From positions 22,763,501-22,827,500 of the forward strand of contig NC_084592.1 of NCBI RefSeq assembly GCF_033807715.1: a DNA stretch of 64,000 nt. Direction: 5' to 3'. Positions 10,441 through 24,600 of the stretch are shown piece by piece. The number at the start of each line of letters is the position of its first letter. The first letter of the stretch is position 1. The translations under genes were made by a program, and so were the position numbers. Below the pieces are notes generated by a model, which saw nothing but the letters and a program-made list of their open reading frames with translations, had not been told where the DNA came from and did not search any database. This DNA is from Cololabis saira. Its lineage: Eukaryota > Chordata > Actinopteri > Beloniformes > Belonidae.

Positions 10441-13400
10441 GTGAGTGTAAAACCGCTCTGAAATTAACTGTATAGAACCAGGTCTGTGCTTGGTAAGACC
10501 AATCAAAGTGTTGGCACATTTATAATCCTTGTACGATGAGAGAGAGATCCTCATTTGAGCAAGCCATTGTCCATTTTGAAGGTTACAGTTTTTTTAGTTT
10601 TCACTGTATACCTGCAATACATTTTCAAGAACTCCTGCATATATATTTCTTCAAATATGTGTAAATATGTATATATATATATTATGTATAATGACTTAAC
10701 GCAGCCCATTAGGGGTTGGATCTATTGTCTTAAAAGTCAGCATCCACACACAGATTTCTAAAACAAATGTTCAATTCAACTCAAGCACCGCAGGTCTTCT
10801 TGGCCTATTACGTCACTGACATTTTTAACCTTTTCTTTTCTAATCCTACACACCAAAGTCACATCTGTTTGCCATGAATATAGGGGAAAGTACTCCATAG
10901 GGGAGTGTCTCATCCCATGCCTTTATGTTTCCACCTGTTGTCAAAGTTGAATAACTGAGCGTGGAAGGAGGTATAGAATAAGTCGGTGTTGTACAAGGAC
11001 ACAAATAGATTGTACTCTTAACAATGAAACAGGGTTTTAAATTGGAGCGATTAGCATAATTTTAGACAAGCTTCATTTTCCACTCCAGCTGTTTTAAAAC
11101 ATTAAAACCGCGCATGATTGCTCAGCATGTTTTAAATAGATCATATTCTGCGGTTGCATTTATCAGTTTTAATTTAATAATCCCAATAGGCTCAGATATA
11201 AAAAACAAACTAACAAACAAACAAAACAAAAAACTACCCACGTAATCACAGGTTTTCTATGGGCTGGAAAAAAGCAAAGAATGAAACCACACCCTAAACC
11301 AGGTAACAGAACCATCTTCAGTTTCTACATAAAGACTGAGTGACCAGCAGTTGATGTAAATCTGGTTGTATAGTGTTACGAACTGATCTAAAATACAGTG
11401 TTAAGTGTCTCTAAGGAGGAAGAGTAAAATGAATCCACAATGTTCCTCTTTGTCTCAGGACACTTTCATTATTATATCAATATTTAGGAGGGTTACTTTC
11501 CATATAGGGTAGTATTTAAAAAAATATTTAGCAAAATGTTTGGAAACTATATTTATATATTTTTGCAATAGTGGCATTTTTTATTGTCCATATTTATCTC
11601 GCATGAGTCAGGATTTCTTTATTTCAGTTCATTTACACCACTAGCTTTGTCATTCATACCTTTATATAATAAACTGGGTGTGTTGAATTAAACAAAGGTA
11701 GCGCCTACGTGCCATGCTCAAGGTTTCACAACGAGTTTCACAAACATCATGGCTGTAATTGGTCAAAATATGTTGGTTAGCCTGTGTTTTTAATACCAGC
11801 AGTGCATTGTTCCGCACAGGTTGTTGAATGATAGCTGCAACCTGATCTTCAAGCTCTTCACATGTCATGTTCTTTTGTTCTGCACTGAAGATTTGCTGAG
11901 ATTGTTTTCTGATAAAACACGGTATAAGTTTCAAACAGATAGTGATACAAAATGACGCAGACAAAAAGAAGTGAGTTCAGGCTTCTAATCCAGCAATAAA
12001 AGATGTTCTTTGACAAATGTTCCAGACATCTTTCTCATATTGTTGCTAACCGAACATTGTCTTGGATCTTATTATAGTTAATGATATGAGTGGCATAAAC
12101 TTGAATATAATATTTTTGCTTGTGATCTATTTACTACCCAATTTTGAAGTGTTAAGAAAATATACCCTTTTTTGTAGCATGGTATATGTATAGTACCGAA
12201 AAAGAAATTGAAATAGAGTTGTATTGTCTTAACACTGGCCTCGTCAACAAGGCCCCGGACTCCCCTCTCCCCCGTCTACCACAGACTGTCCCTCCACCCC
12301 AATCTACGTTACATTAATGTAAAGACTCCACTCCTGACCTTATGTGTCACATTAACGCACATCCCAGGTCACTTCATTTACATTTTCTTTTTCTACAGAC
12401 TCATTATTCCAGCACTTTAGAACCAACTTGTTGTACATTTTTTCCTTTAATATTATTTGCTCTTTTGTATTGCATCAATCACCACAACAAATCCCTTGTG
12501 TATGTTAAACTACTTGGCAATAAACTTCTTTCTGATTCTGATTCTGATTAACAGCACATTTTGATTGCTTCTCATGTAGGTTATGTTGGACCCCGTAACC
12601 TTCCCAGCACAGGCTTCTTCCCCTTCCTGCAGACCCTCATGTGCAACACGGACAGCAACTGCCATAACACCTCTCGTCTGGCGGACTCATCTTCATCACG
12701 GTCATCAAGGGATAGAAGGTATGCAACTGCAGATGGCATGTTTTCTGACTTATAAGGATGAAAATTGAAAGGACTCTTTCAATACACAAAGCTGGCTTTT
12801 ATAAACAGAAACTCTGATCTGTTGCCACAAAATTGGTTTGCATGCCACGCCAAATGCCACAAACAGAATGATCACTGAATTGGCGGGTGGCCTAGTAGTT
12901 AAGCCTGTTGGTGTCAGCAATTACTTCTCTTTTGCTCGTAAGAGAAGTAGTGTCGGACACAAACAGGGATATGTCTTACAAACAAAAACGAAAATTATTT
13001 ACATAGATATTTTGAATAAAAAAAACAACCAAATCGAGACCTCCAATAGATGCTCTACTGTTTTCACATAATTTAAACAATGAAACATTTAATTCCCTCT
13101 AACAGTTTTCTTAATTAGATCATTTATTCAAACAAATAACACAAATTTTATTACATTTATTAGACATTTTATTAGGTCTATTGGACTATTGTTACATGAG
13201 ATAATGTGCATGAACAAAGATAACAAGTTGAGTGATATCAGCTACGTATAGTCGGACTCATCTCTGTTGATTACAGGACCAAACTTACTGGTAAGGGGTG
13301 GTCTCTCAATATTTTTGTTACAAAGAAACAAAGCCATAATTCAAAAGCAGCGTATGTGTGTACAATTAAATACTCAGACACAGGATTTGTCCAGGGTAAG

Positions 13401-16400
13401 CAGTGTCAGACAAGTGGAGGGATATTCAGGAGCTCCCATCTGCCTGCCAAACATTTTAAATTTGATGGTACACAAGAGTCACCTTTGTGTAACTTTGGTT
13501 TGGAGTGAAAAAGAATGATTTTGGTGAGTGTGTATGCACCCAGCAGCAGATTATTCAGTCCCCTGGGAGAAAGTGGACCTAGTAGGGATCCAAGACACTT
13601 TTTTTGTTTTGCTGAGAGACTTAAACTCTACGTTGGCTGGGAAACCTTGAGACGAGTGACAGAAAGGAATGGCCCGTCTCATCTGAGCCCGAGCACTTTT
13701 ATAACCATTAACCTCTTATAACACAAATGAACATAATATTTTAACACAAACCTTTATATAACCACCATGTTTTAATACAACAAGGTTTACAAGGATATGT
13801 GATCGGAGACCAACTTGAGCCAAAGCTCACTGACTGAATTTATAATCAGAATCAGAATCAGAATACTTTATTTATCCTCAAGGGGTATTCTATTTGTAAC
13901 AGTGCTCCATTTAACCAACACTTTAAGATAAATAAAAAATAAATACAAAGGCTATAAACATATTGCGAATTTGGCAGCGTGGAAACATTCGGTAAACTGT
14001 AAAATAGTGGTGGGATTGTGTACCAGTTAACCTTGAAGTGACTGTATATGTTTGTGTCATCTACCTGTAATACTTTCTCGGGGGTCATGTTCTGGGTCTC
14101 TGGAAAGCACCTAGAGACAGCTGCTGTTGTAATAGATGCTATATAAATAAAACTGAATTGAATTGAAAAATTGAATATGGTGAAACAGTGGTTTCATGGT
14201 GAGGAGTAGAGCTTTGTAGTCCGTGTGCACATTTGTTGGACCAGGAGCTGACGGAGGGGGTGGGTGGTGTTACCCAGGATACTTCGTAGTTTCTGCAGCA
14301 TCCATTACTCCATTACTGTCTCTAAAGAGTCCAGCGTCCCCCCCCCCCCACAACATCACCAGCTTTTTGTATCACTTTCTTGAGCCTGTTTGAGTCTGCC
14401 ACCCTCATTCTGTTTCCCCAGCACACCACAGTAAACAAGATCACACCAGTGATCACAGACTCATAAAACATTCTCAGCATTGTTCGGCAGACGTTGAATG
14501 ACCTGAGCCTCCTAAAGAAGTCTGGCCTTTTTGTAAAGGGCATCAGTGTTCTGAGCCCAGTCCAGTTTATTATTAGTGTCGACTCCCAGACATTTGTAGT
14601 CCTCCACTGTGTTCGTATTGACCCCCCCCCCCCCCCCCCCGATGGAAACAGGGGTCACAGGAGATTTGGTCCTTTTCAGGTCCACCACCATTTCATAACA
14701 ATTTCACCTCATTTTAGCCAACATGTTATGGACTTTAAAATGGGAGGTAAAGATATAAAACGCACAATTTCTGCAACTTAAGTAGCTTTGCATAGAAGGA
14801 ATGGTTTAAAACATTTCAACGAACACTTACTTTGTACTCGCATCTAAAGAATGTTTCATCTCAACATAAAGTGATGCAAATTTTCCAAGTGATTTTTTTC
14901 TTTCATGTGAGTATGGCTTCAAGGATTATCCATTATTAACTTACCCATACATAAAAAAAGCCTTTTGCATTTTTTTATGTGTGTGGTTAAAAGCAAATGT
15001 CAACCATGTTGCACTTTTATTAAGATAATAAAAAGTAGTTTGACACTAATTTTGTTTCAGTTATGAGTCTCTCACCTGCCACTGGTCTGATATGGTCACA
15101 TGCACATTTAACAAAGAATACGAGTCGGAAAGATTTACTTCTTTAATAAAGCTTTTTTTTGTAGATTTAGTGGAGAGTTTGCATTTTTATGATTTTATTT
15201 GATCCTTTTTAATTTGTGTGACAGGTCTGCCAACTCGGTGAAGACGTCCCCACTGGCAACTCTGATTCAAGGAGGAGATTTTTTCAAGTTTCCGTTCCCC
15301 AATGGCTCACACAATGATCCTGCAGCACTGGTTAAGGTCATGGAGAACATGTTTGGTATGTTTACTTCTGTCTATAACCATGCCAAATGCATGAAGAGTT
15401 TTCCAGCATGATTTGGTATTATTTTACACTCTTTCACTATTCATTCATGTCCCCTTTCTTTAAAGGATCATCTTACTCTGGAGACCACAATAATGTCACG
15501 CTCATGAGTTCCATGAACACCACTCTGCATGATCAGGTGGGTATTTCCAAATACACGGAAATGTAAAAGGAAGAAATATTACTTCAGTTCATGTTAACTC
15601 ATGCAGGAATGCATTGAAGACACTTTTGCAAAAACATTAAGTAATAAAACAAACCTTAAAAAAATCTGATCATGTCTTCAGTTAAAATGCTTTTCCAAGT
15701 GTCTCCCATATGGGTTATTACAGTAATAGCTTGTGCATTTATTTGGAGTTTCACAAGAATAAATGATCAGAATATACTAACTGCAAAGCCAATTCTTTCC
15801 TTTTTTACTGGAAGACATAGAAGACCTGAACTCTCCAATCAGTAAGGGTTATGCAACATCCCCTGCACCAAAACTATATGCAGCTTTTCATGTATTATTC
15901 TTCACTTTATCTATTTATTATGCTTGTTTTTCTTCTTCTTTTTTTGATGGATGCAGCAGAAGTTGAATAGCTTTCATTATACAATGTTACTGTCACATTT
16001 TTAGTTGCTTTGTCGCCGAGTGCAGATAAATATAATGCTACCAATAAGGTACAAAAGGTTTTATCAGTTTAAAATATTTTCCTTATTTTTATATTTAGCT
16101 ACATGTTGGGTTTAAATTTCCTCACTAATGTGTGCGGTATAGTTAACTTAATAGTGATTTACTATGATACTAATAAAGACTCTCAGCATGATAGAGCCTT
16201 TACAGTCTTTTTACCACAATCTAAGCTAAATAGAATAGAATATTTTATATGCTTTTTTATCCCTTGCGGGTAATTATTTCGCCACAGCGCTCCAGTGCAC
16301 AAATTACAAAGATAAAGATTAAATATAACAAGATTCACAAACTAAAATGACAAAATTACCCAAATTTGAGACCCCTGAAAGAGTGCATCTTAGATATTTT

Positions 16401-19400
16401 ACCTGAACAGGTAATTAGCTTCATATTTAATGTGACCGGTGCTCTAATTAAAAACAAGCCTGACCCGTACTGTGAGCTATGAGGTCCTGGTTATTAACTG
16501 ATCTCTGCTTGTTTCAAATGAACACTGCTCCTGGTAGACTTTTAGGACATATTCATCAGATTACCATGAATATCCATGGGGGATCTGCTTATGTTTTGGG
16601 ACCGATTGCTAAGTTGCCTGGGATACTGAATCTGCCACAGAGAATATTTTTCACATGGAAAGCTGGGGGCTGAGAGGATTCAAGGGCTTGAATCATGTTC
16701 AGTTTGAATCATATCCCTTGCAGGAGACCTGGAACAAAATGCTGGAGTCAGTGAACATTATGAAGAGGGCCATCTGCACCGTGACCCTGCCCATGATAAA
16801 CAGAACCTCACCCAGCACCTTCACCTATGCCGTGGTCACTTTTTGCAATAGCAACAACACCGTGTTTGAAGTATCACTTAATACATTCAATCAGGTATGT
16901 TTGCATCAACCTGTTTTATTTTATTTTGTCTTGATCTAGAAAGAAATTTTTAAATATCATCAGTGATTATTGGTAACTCAGATTATGTCTTTGGTTTTCA
17001 GCTAATGACGGAGATGATGCTGACACAACCTGATGAGATGCTGTCGGTGGCCGGGATGACGGTGTCGTTGTTCCATCAGCTGCAAAATGACACCTCGCTG
17101 TGGGAAAACCTTGTGGCGCTTCCCCAGCTCTTCTCTCCTGGTTCTGTCGACCAAGCACTGAACAGTACTAAAGCCTTGCTCACAAACATACAGGGGTAAT
17201 GTACTTTCATGCTCTTTCAACATCTGTCAGCACATTATTTTGCTTTGAGAGGAAAAAATGCACATGTGAAATCATTATATCTGTTTCCTCACAAATAGTT
17301 TTTTTCTCCACACGTTCTCTTCAGGGTCATGCATGTCATCCAGAGAAATTTCAACGAAACGGGTGCTGCATTTGCCACCGTACATCCATTCCTTGCTGGA
17401 GGCATCAACTTGCTTGACTACATTCAAAACTGGCCTGGAAAAGGTAGCTAAACTCCATCTGCTTTTTTTGGATATGTGTAAAATCTTTCATTTTGAAGTA
17501 TTACTCCTTTTTTTGTCAAATTTCTAAAATGCATCAGTCCAGTGAGAACATTAGGTTTGGAAATATAATATTTATGTTGAAATAGTATGAGAAGATATTG
17601 GTCTTTTTTTTGAGTTAATTCCTCACCATGTGATTCACATCTGCTCAGATGTCACCATTTCCCTGGGAGATGTTGTCACAATGCACAATGACACACTAAG
17701 TGACTTAGTGAAACGTGTCCTACAGGAGGTTCAGATACCACTGGACAAGGTATGTGCCATTATGTATACGGCTCTGTCACGTTTCAGTCTCAGCTTTGAA
17801 ACCTGGTTCAAAAGCAGGAAAGAGACGTTCAGTTCTCAAGGACACGGATGACACTATCCATGTCGTCTCCGAGAGTAAAATTGTAAACTGGTTTTCTGCT
17901 CTAGGCTGTCGGCCTGACGTTGGATAAAGACATGGTGCGTTCTTACCTGTGTGGCAACACCAGTGAGCAGTTGTGGCTAGCGACAGCGTGCAGCACAGGG
18001 GCTGTGGACATGCTTCTCGGTTGGATCAGCCCTGACAAGGTGGCGAAACAGGTGAGCTGGTGTTTTGAATGTTATTACCATCAATAGAGAGAATTACAGA
18101 GATCGGAAAGAGTCAGTTACTTCACATATGTGGGGGCGGCATGTCCGCTCTGTGTTTTTCTCTTTTATTTATTCATTCATTTTTGGTCTTGTTATGCTGC
18201 TGAGCACACTACATGATCTATCTATGGCTACAAAGCAGCTGTTGGTCTTAGTAATGAGCCACTGCAGTCCCAGGCAGCTCCTAGGGAATTGAAACCACGA
18301 GGATATCCAATTAGGACTGCCATGACATTACATATGATAATTCCCAATCAAACGCTGTTGGCTAACATTGTCATTAGTTTGTCTACTTGCTCAAACAGTC
18401 AACTGGACAGATTTTAATGATCATTTTACTTTTAAGTCATCTGTAGATGTAATGTTGCATGTGTGCTAATGCCATTAATGTGTTTCTAGTGATTAGGCAC
18501 TTTATTAAAATCTCAGCTCCCAGTTTTATGTGCTGAAATCTTTGAAATATGTGGTCTGTTAACCCTTCAAACAGAATCAGAATTAAAATGTTTTTTATTT
18601 TATATCAAGTTTGGTATATTTGGTGAAGCCAGCATCTAATCCTCTTTGAAATAATGCTTTAGGTGTCAAACTGAATCCCAGAAGGGCCGGTGTCCTGCAT
18701 GTTTTAGATGTTTCCCTGCCTTAACACACCTGATTCTAATTAATCATCATCACCAGCTTGTCATCAAAGTCTGGATAGTGCTGTTGATGACACAGTCACT
18801 TGTATCATGGTGCAATGAAGCAGGGAAACATCTAAAACCTGCAGGGACACCGGCCCTCGAGGACTGGAGTCCGACACCCGACAGTCAGAAATAAATAGTT
18901 TTTGAGCCCTTTTTCATTTATCCACTGCCTGTTTTAAAGGTTTAGACCTGATTGTCAAGGAAGTCAAATCAGCATTTTGATTTTGATAAACTTGGGTTTA
19001 TTCTTTTTGAAGTTTTGTTTCCTAGATTTGCTGTTGTGATCAGGATCATTGTTCAGCTGGAGAGTCCTTTTGTTCTTTAAAAAGGGATGTATCTTGAAAA
19101 CGAAGTGGATTTGAGTGTGTGACTCAACCCCCCCCTAAACATGTCATGTCTGAAAAAAGTGCCATTTTGACCAGCATGTCAGAGAAATTTCAATAAGATC
19201 TAAGGCAGAAATTTAGTAGCTGCATTGTGTTACAATTAGTACAATAGTTTATTTAATTTTATGTCGTTTTTTGGACATTCATTAAAAATTGACAAATAGG
19301 TGTTAGTTAAATTACATCTATAATAATAATAATTTAAATTTATATAGCGCTTTTCACCTGAAGCGACAGATCTCAGAGCGCTTTACAAAGAAGACTAAAA

Positions 19401-21569
19401 ACAAGACTAAGAAACTAAGACAAAGCCTAGCTACTAAGTAAGATAAAAAGTTACAATCTTTAAACATATTTCCTTAAAACATAATCCCCTTTGTGCCTTG
19501 TCTAGACAGAACTCTATACTGCACTTGAGATCTTTGAATATGCTAATATGCCCTGCACCACACCAGGTGAAAACCAGAAAGACTGCTTTCTATGCTTTTG
19601 GTTTTATGTAACAAAAACACAAAGTAAAACAACAAGGTTGCATTAAACTTTTGGTACAACTAATAATGTACTGCTAAATGATAATTTGATTTATGCCTTG
19701 TCCCCGATAGTTAGTTTAAAAAAATGTAGTCACAAGTTGACAAGATTGGTTTTTGAGGTTTTTATTTACGAACAAAACAAAACGCTCACACATCGACTCT
19801 ATGATTTGGTCAGCTGTAAACTAAACAACATATGAATGTGATTCTCATCAGAAGGAGTTTTTAGGGATAAAATGATGATATATCGTGTCATATGATATAG
19901 TGCTATTTGTTTAGTGCCATTCAGAGAGTTTTACATACTTGCACTTTTACCTTTTTAATTCTTTATTTTCTCTGAAGCGAGTAAAGCTGTTATACTCTTA
20001 TAATTTCATGTTTTCATTATTTTGTTTTAAAATCAAGTTAGATATATATAGGCAAAAATGACAGGGTGAAAGGGCGTTTGGAGTATTAATGTCTATGACT
20101 TATTACAATAAAAAAATGTGATCATGTGGACCAGTATGTATTTGTGTCACTGTCCCATTTGTCGTAGTAACCTCATAATTAGAACATTGCACTCACACCT
20201 TCTAATAAATAACCGCCTAAGGGAGGCACAAAGTCTGTGCAGAATTAAAATACTGAAATAAACACACACAATTTTCAAGTGTTTTAAATTAATCATAAAT
20301 AAAACTTCCATTAAAGAGCATTAAAAGCAGATTTTCTTTCAGAAGCAACAGTATGTAATTGGGCGAAAGCACCCACTTTGTTTCCCATCACCACCAGGAC
20401 ATATCAATAAAATTAAGACACTGTTAGCTGCCTTTTTACTGTTTACTTGCAGTTTTAACACTTGGGACTTTCTCTGTTTTGTCTTTTGCTCCTTACGTGA
20501 ACTTTGTTAACCCCAGACTCTCCTGGCTTGGAGCAAGCACGTGGCAGCACATGATCTGTCCTTTGCCAAAGGATTGCTGCACAGTCTGATGGGAGATTTA
20601 TCCTCAGGAGTACAGGGAAGTTCCGGTGTCACAAGGTCCCAGCGTAGCATAGACACGCAGCCACAAAACATCGAGGAAGAGTTGTAAGTGCATTGCCACA
20701 CCACCTTTTCTTTTCTGTGAATGCACTGAACTTGGTTAAATTCTACTTTTCAGAAATGTATGTCTCAAACAACAATCTTGGTGTCCCGCAGGGGTCGATT
20801 ATGGGACCATTGCTCTTTAACTATATATAAATGACCTACCAAGCTGTTGTCAATCAACCGTTACATGTCAAATGTATGCCAACTATGATTATCATGCAGA
20901 AGCCCAGAGGGAACGTGTAATGATTTAAGTTTAAGTTCCGGTTTTAATTTCATTTGCTGCCATATCACTAAATGTTTATGCTATCAATGGAATGTTGTGC
21001 AATTAGATATTTTTAACCTTTTTTTTGGGTGTAAGCATTTTACAGTTATCTGTATTTGCCCAGACTTTTCAGTCTTTCTCCTTTGATAATTAACAGTTAA
21101 GAAGAACATGCCAAAAACTCTTGTGGCAAACTATTTGTTTTGCTCTCAAAGACAAGCATTTTCAGTTGCTCATAAACTTAAAGTTTTACATTTTTATTGA
21201 GCACATCAGGCATGCACTGTTAATATAAATATTCAACCAGATCACTAAGTTTTCACAAAAATAGCACAAACAGTTTGTGACCATATGTTTTATGCAGGTT
21301 TTTGGAAGTCGGTCAAGTACTGTTGGAGATTGTGAAAAGTGAGCCTGAGCTGGACATGGTTGTCCAGAGCGTCCTCAGAACTGGTTTTCAATCCATGAAG
21401 GCAGCAAAGCTGACTGTACAGACTGTAGAAGGTGAGACTACAAAATAACCTCCTTTCACACCAAGGCCTCTTCTGGGAATAATCACTTGATCGTGTTTTT
21501 CAATTTCATTCTCAGCTATGGTAAAAACGTCTTACTAAAAAGACTCATAAACAAACACCAAAGGATGTC

Positions 21570-21600
<31 letters not shown>

Positions 21601-24600
21601 CAGAAAAAAAATTGAAAATGTCACACACCCAGAGGACATGTTATTTACAGTAGGACAAGCATGACTAAGTTTGTCTTTCTGACACATTAGACATGCCGTC
21701 AGCATCAATATTTTATTATTTCTTTATATAATCTGCACTGTATGCTGTAAACAAGAAGTTAAGGAAATAAGGGTTTTTCTCTGGGAACGTATGAAAGAAA
21801 GAAAATGCGAATCCCAAGACGGATTAAAGGCAAACATTTGAATACAGACTGTAGCGTAGAGACTGTAAGACCAAAACACCTGTTCTCAAGGAGTATGCAA
21901 TCAAACGATCTGAACTTTTCTGCTCGTGTTGTCTACACAATTGTTTTCAGAAATGATGAACAAAGTCCTGGCAGATGCAGATCAGCTCCAACTGACGTAT
22001 CACATGCTGCTGACAAACCAGTCTGAGGCAAGCATGTGGATCAACCGTGCCTTGGACAGTGTGATGGAAATGATTATGAAGGTATGCAAACATTATTGAA
22101 ATTAGTCCCAGTCTTTTTATTATTAACATGACATTTCCTCATAAATACTGAGTCATCATTGTTATTTGCTGAGACGTAGGGAGGCAGGGACACATTAAAG
22201 CTAAATTTATTTCTATTTTTCCACCCCAGTTAAATGCTATAAATTATTTGGATTTGGCTTGAAATATGTTGGAATGATTTTTAATAGTGCCAACTAAAGA
22301 TTTTTGCTAGTTATCATAAATTTAAAAAAGGCTGCTATGAGATCTTAAAACAAAACAAACAAACAAAAACCTCAAAAGAGATTGGAATCAATGACAAAAC
22401 AAATATAGCCTTGGATGGCTCACTGAATTCCTTCCTCATGTTTTGTTTCAATCAGGGCACCAGACAGCTCACATGTTGGGCAGGTGTCACATATACAGAG
22501 GGTAAAGTCCCCAGGTTTCCCCTTTGCCTTCATCTTCTTTCAAGTTACTTTCATCAAAGGCCACTAAAGCTACAAAATCTTAAGAAATTGTTGCATCCAC
22601 TGGCATGAGTCAGTGACTTATGTCTGTTGGCAGGTCATGACGTATTTAAGATTTTCAAAAGAAAATCAAGCAGTGAAAAAGTAAGGACATGCTCACCAGG
22701 TGACTTTTCTTTTGTGTCTTTAGACTCTTGAATCAAAGCCTCCAGCATGTGAAGAACTTCTCAGACCCTTCGAGTGGCTCTTATCCACCGAGAGCGTAAA
22801 GGTGGAGGTTTGGAGATCACTGATCTGCCAAAACAGCTCCTCTCTACAGCAGGCTTTGATGATGGACTGGATGACCTGGTTCCAAGAGGTAAAAAGTACA
22901 GAATTTGAGTGTTTTTCTCCCTTGAAAACATATCAACAACTTCTGATGATAAAGTATCTTGTCATTCCTACAATATGTGAGAAACATGTGAGTTATACAG
23001 AGCTCATGTTTATCTTGTTATCTTATATTTTCTGTGGCAGATCTTCTAATATCAGCTTGATGCAGCAGCTTATCTCAAATGATGCTATTTCCTATTATTT
23101 TATCATCTTCAGGTGCAAGAAGTGTACAGCGCCCTCACAGGCCAAGCAGACTTTAATGTAACACTTCCCATGATTCTGTCTGAGTGGCACGACTTGTATA
23201 ACAGCAGCCTGCAGTTTGGGGGATTTTTGGACAGACTGCTCGCAGAGCTGGGAGGAGCATACAGGATGAACTGGATTCCAGACAACACTTGGAATGATGT
23301 TACGGGAACACTTCAACAAAGGTGTTGACATTTTCCCCCAATGTACTTGCATGACTTCATTTCAAAGTGTTTTGTTCTACAGGGGAATAATCAGGGCAAG
23401 ATTTTATCTAACACATTTATCATGTAATTACTTTTTTAGGGCTAGGAAAAATACACACAAGATAATTACATAACAAATATGAAAAGAAGGGTGGAGTAGC
23501 TGTCCATTGTGTACGGTACATGGTAGACAACGCATATAATGCTTCTTTTTCTAAATGCTGTGTGCTTCTTGTCTTGTTTGTAGTGTTGTCATGTTCATGG
23601 TGGACTTTGGAGAAATGATTGAGAACAGTGAGATGTGGCCTGAGGTAAAGAACTATTTCCACATGATTCACTGGATTTTGAACTACAGGCCTGGAGTCGC
23701 TTCTCAGCCAGCCAACTGTGAGCCGATCTTCTGCTCTGTTCACATCTCTACAATAAATAAAAAATACAGACATACATACATATTTAGTATAGAATTAATT
23801 AAATCTTATATTTATTTTACTTTTTGTCCTTTAGGTTCTGTTGACACCCAGTCTTTAGCCCTTCATTGCGAGACTGGTTTGAAGTGGCCACAGTTTGTTG
23901 AAACAATCGTTCAGGCTCTGATGTCACCGAGTCAGGATGTAGTGGTGAAGTAAGTTATCAGACTTTTAGTTTCATGTTCAGTGGAACTTTTTTCTTTACT
24001 GAATTTCAGCTGGTGATTGAACATATATTTAGAATCTATTTCTGTTTTTTATAAATTTTTTCAAGAAGTTCATCTGTCTATAATGTATGAAGCTGCCAGC
24101 GGCTGGGGGAAAGTAATTTGAATGTGCACTAAAATTTAATGGATTTTTATTCCCATGCTCAACCTTTTTCTACAAAGCTTTGGGTTCTGACTGGGCCATT
24201 TCTGTAGTAGATGTGCTTAGTGTTATTGTCCTGCTGCATTATTCTGCTTTTACCAGGATTTTGGCCAACCTAATATTATTTTGTGGGATGTTTTGGCAAA
24301 CTGGAGAATTAGTTTTCTCCTCAGTGTTGGTATGTGGTCCAGGATCCTGCAACATACGTCACCATTTGGATAATGTTTTCATGTTATTAATATGTACTTT
24401 GTTTTAAAGATCAGTTCCAACATACTTTGGGATTTCCTTATTCGGGTCAAAGTTCACATCAGCAGATGCTTTTTAATAATAGCAGACCGAACATGTTAAA
24501 GTGTTTTTTATCTACCAAAGGAGCTCTCGACCACATCTCCAATCCTATTTCACTTATTAAAGTTCACAAATGCAAGCTACTGACTCCAATTACCTTTCAT

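Noticed and set aside
12872..12960. Functional tRNA gene
   Set aside because: Only an A-box-like head; no cloverleaf or B box at the right spacing. The same reasoning excludes 28000-28094, which is a SINE.
13267..13721. Possible LINE endonuclease similarity ([11 protein letters not shown])
   Set aside because: VYAP alone is too short, and the following residues do not fit the endonuclease pattern; left uncalled.
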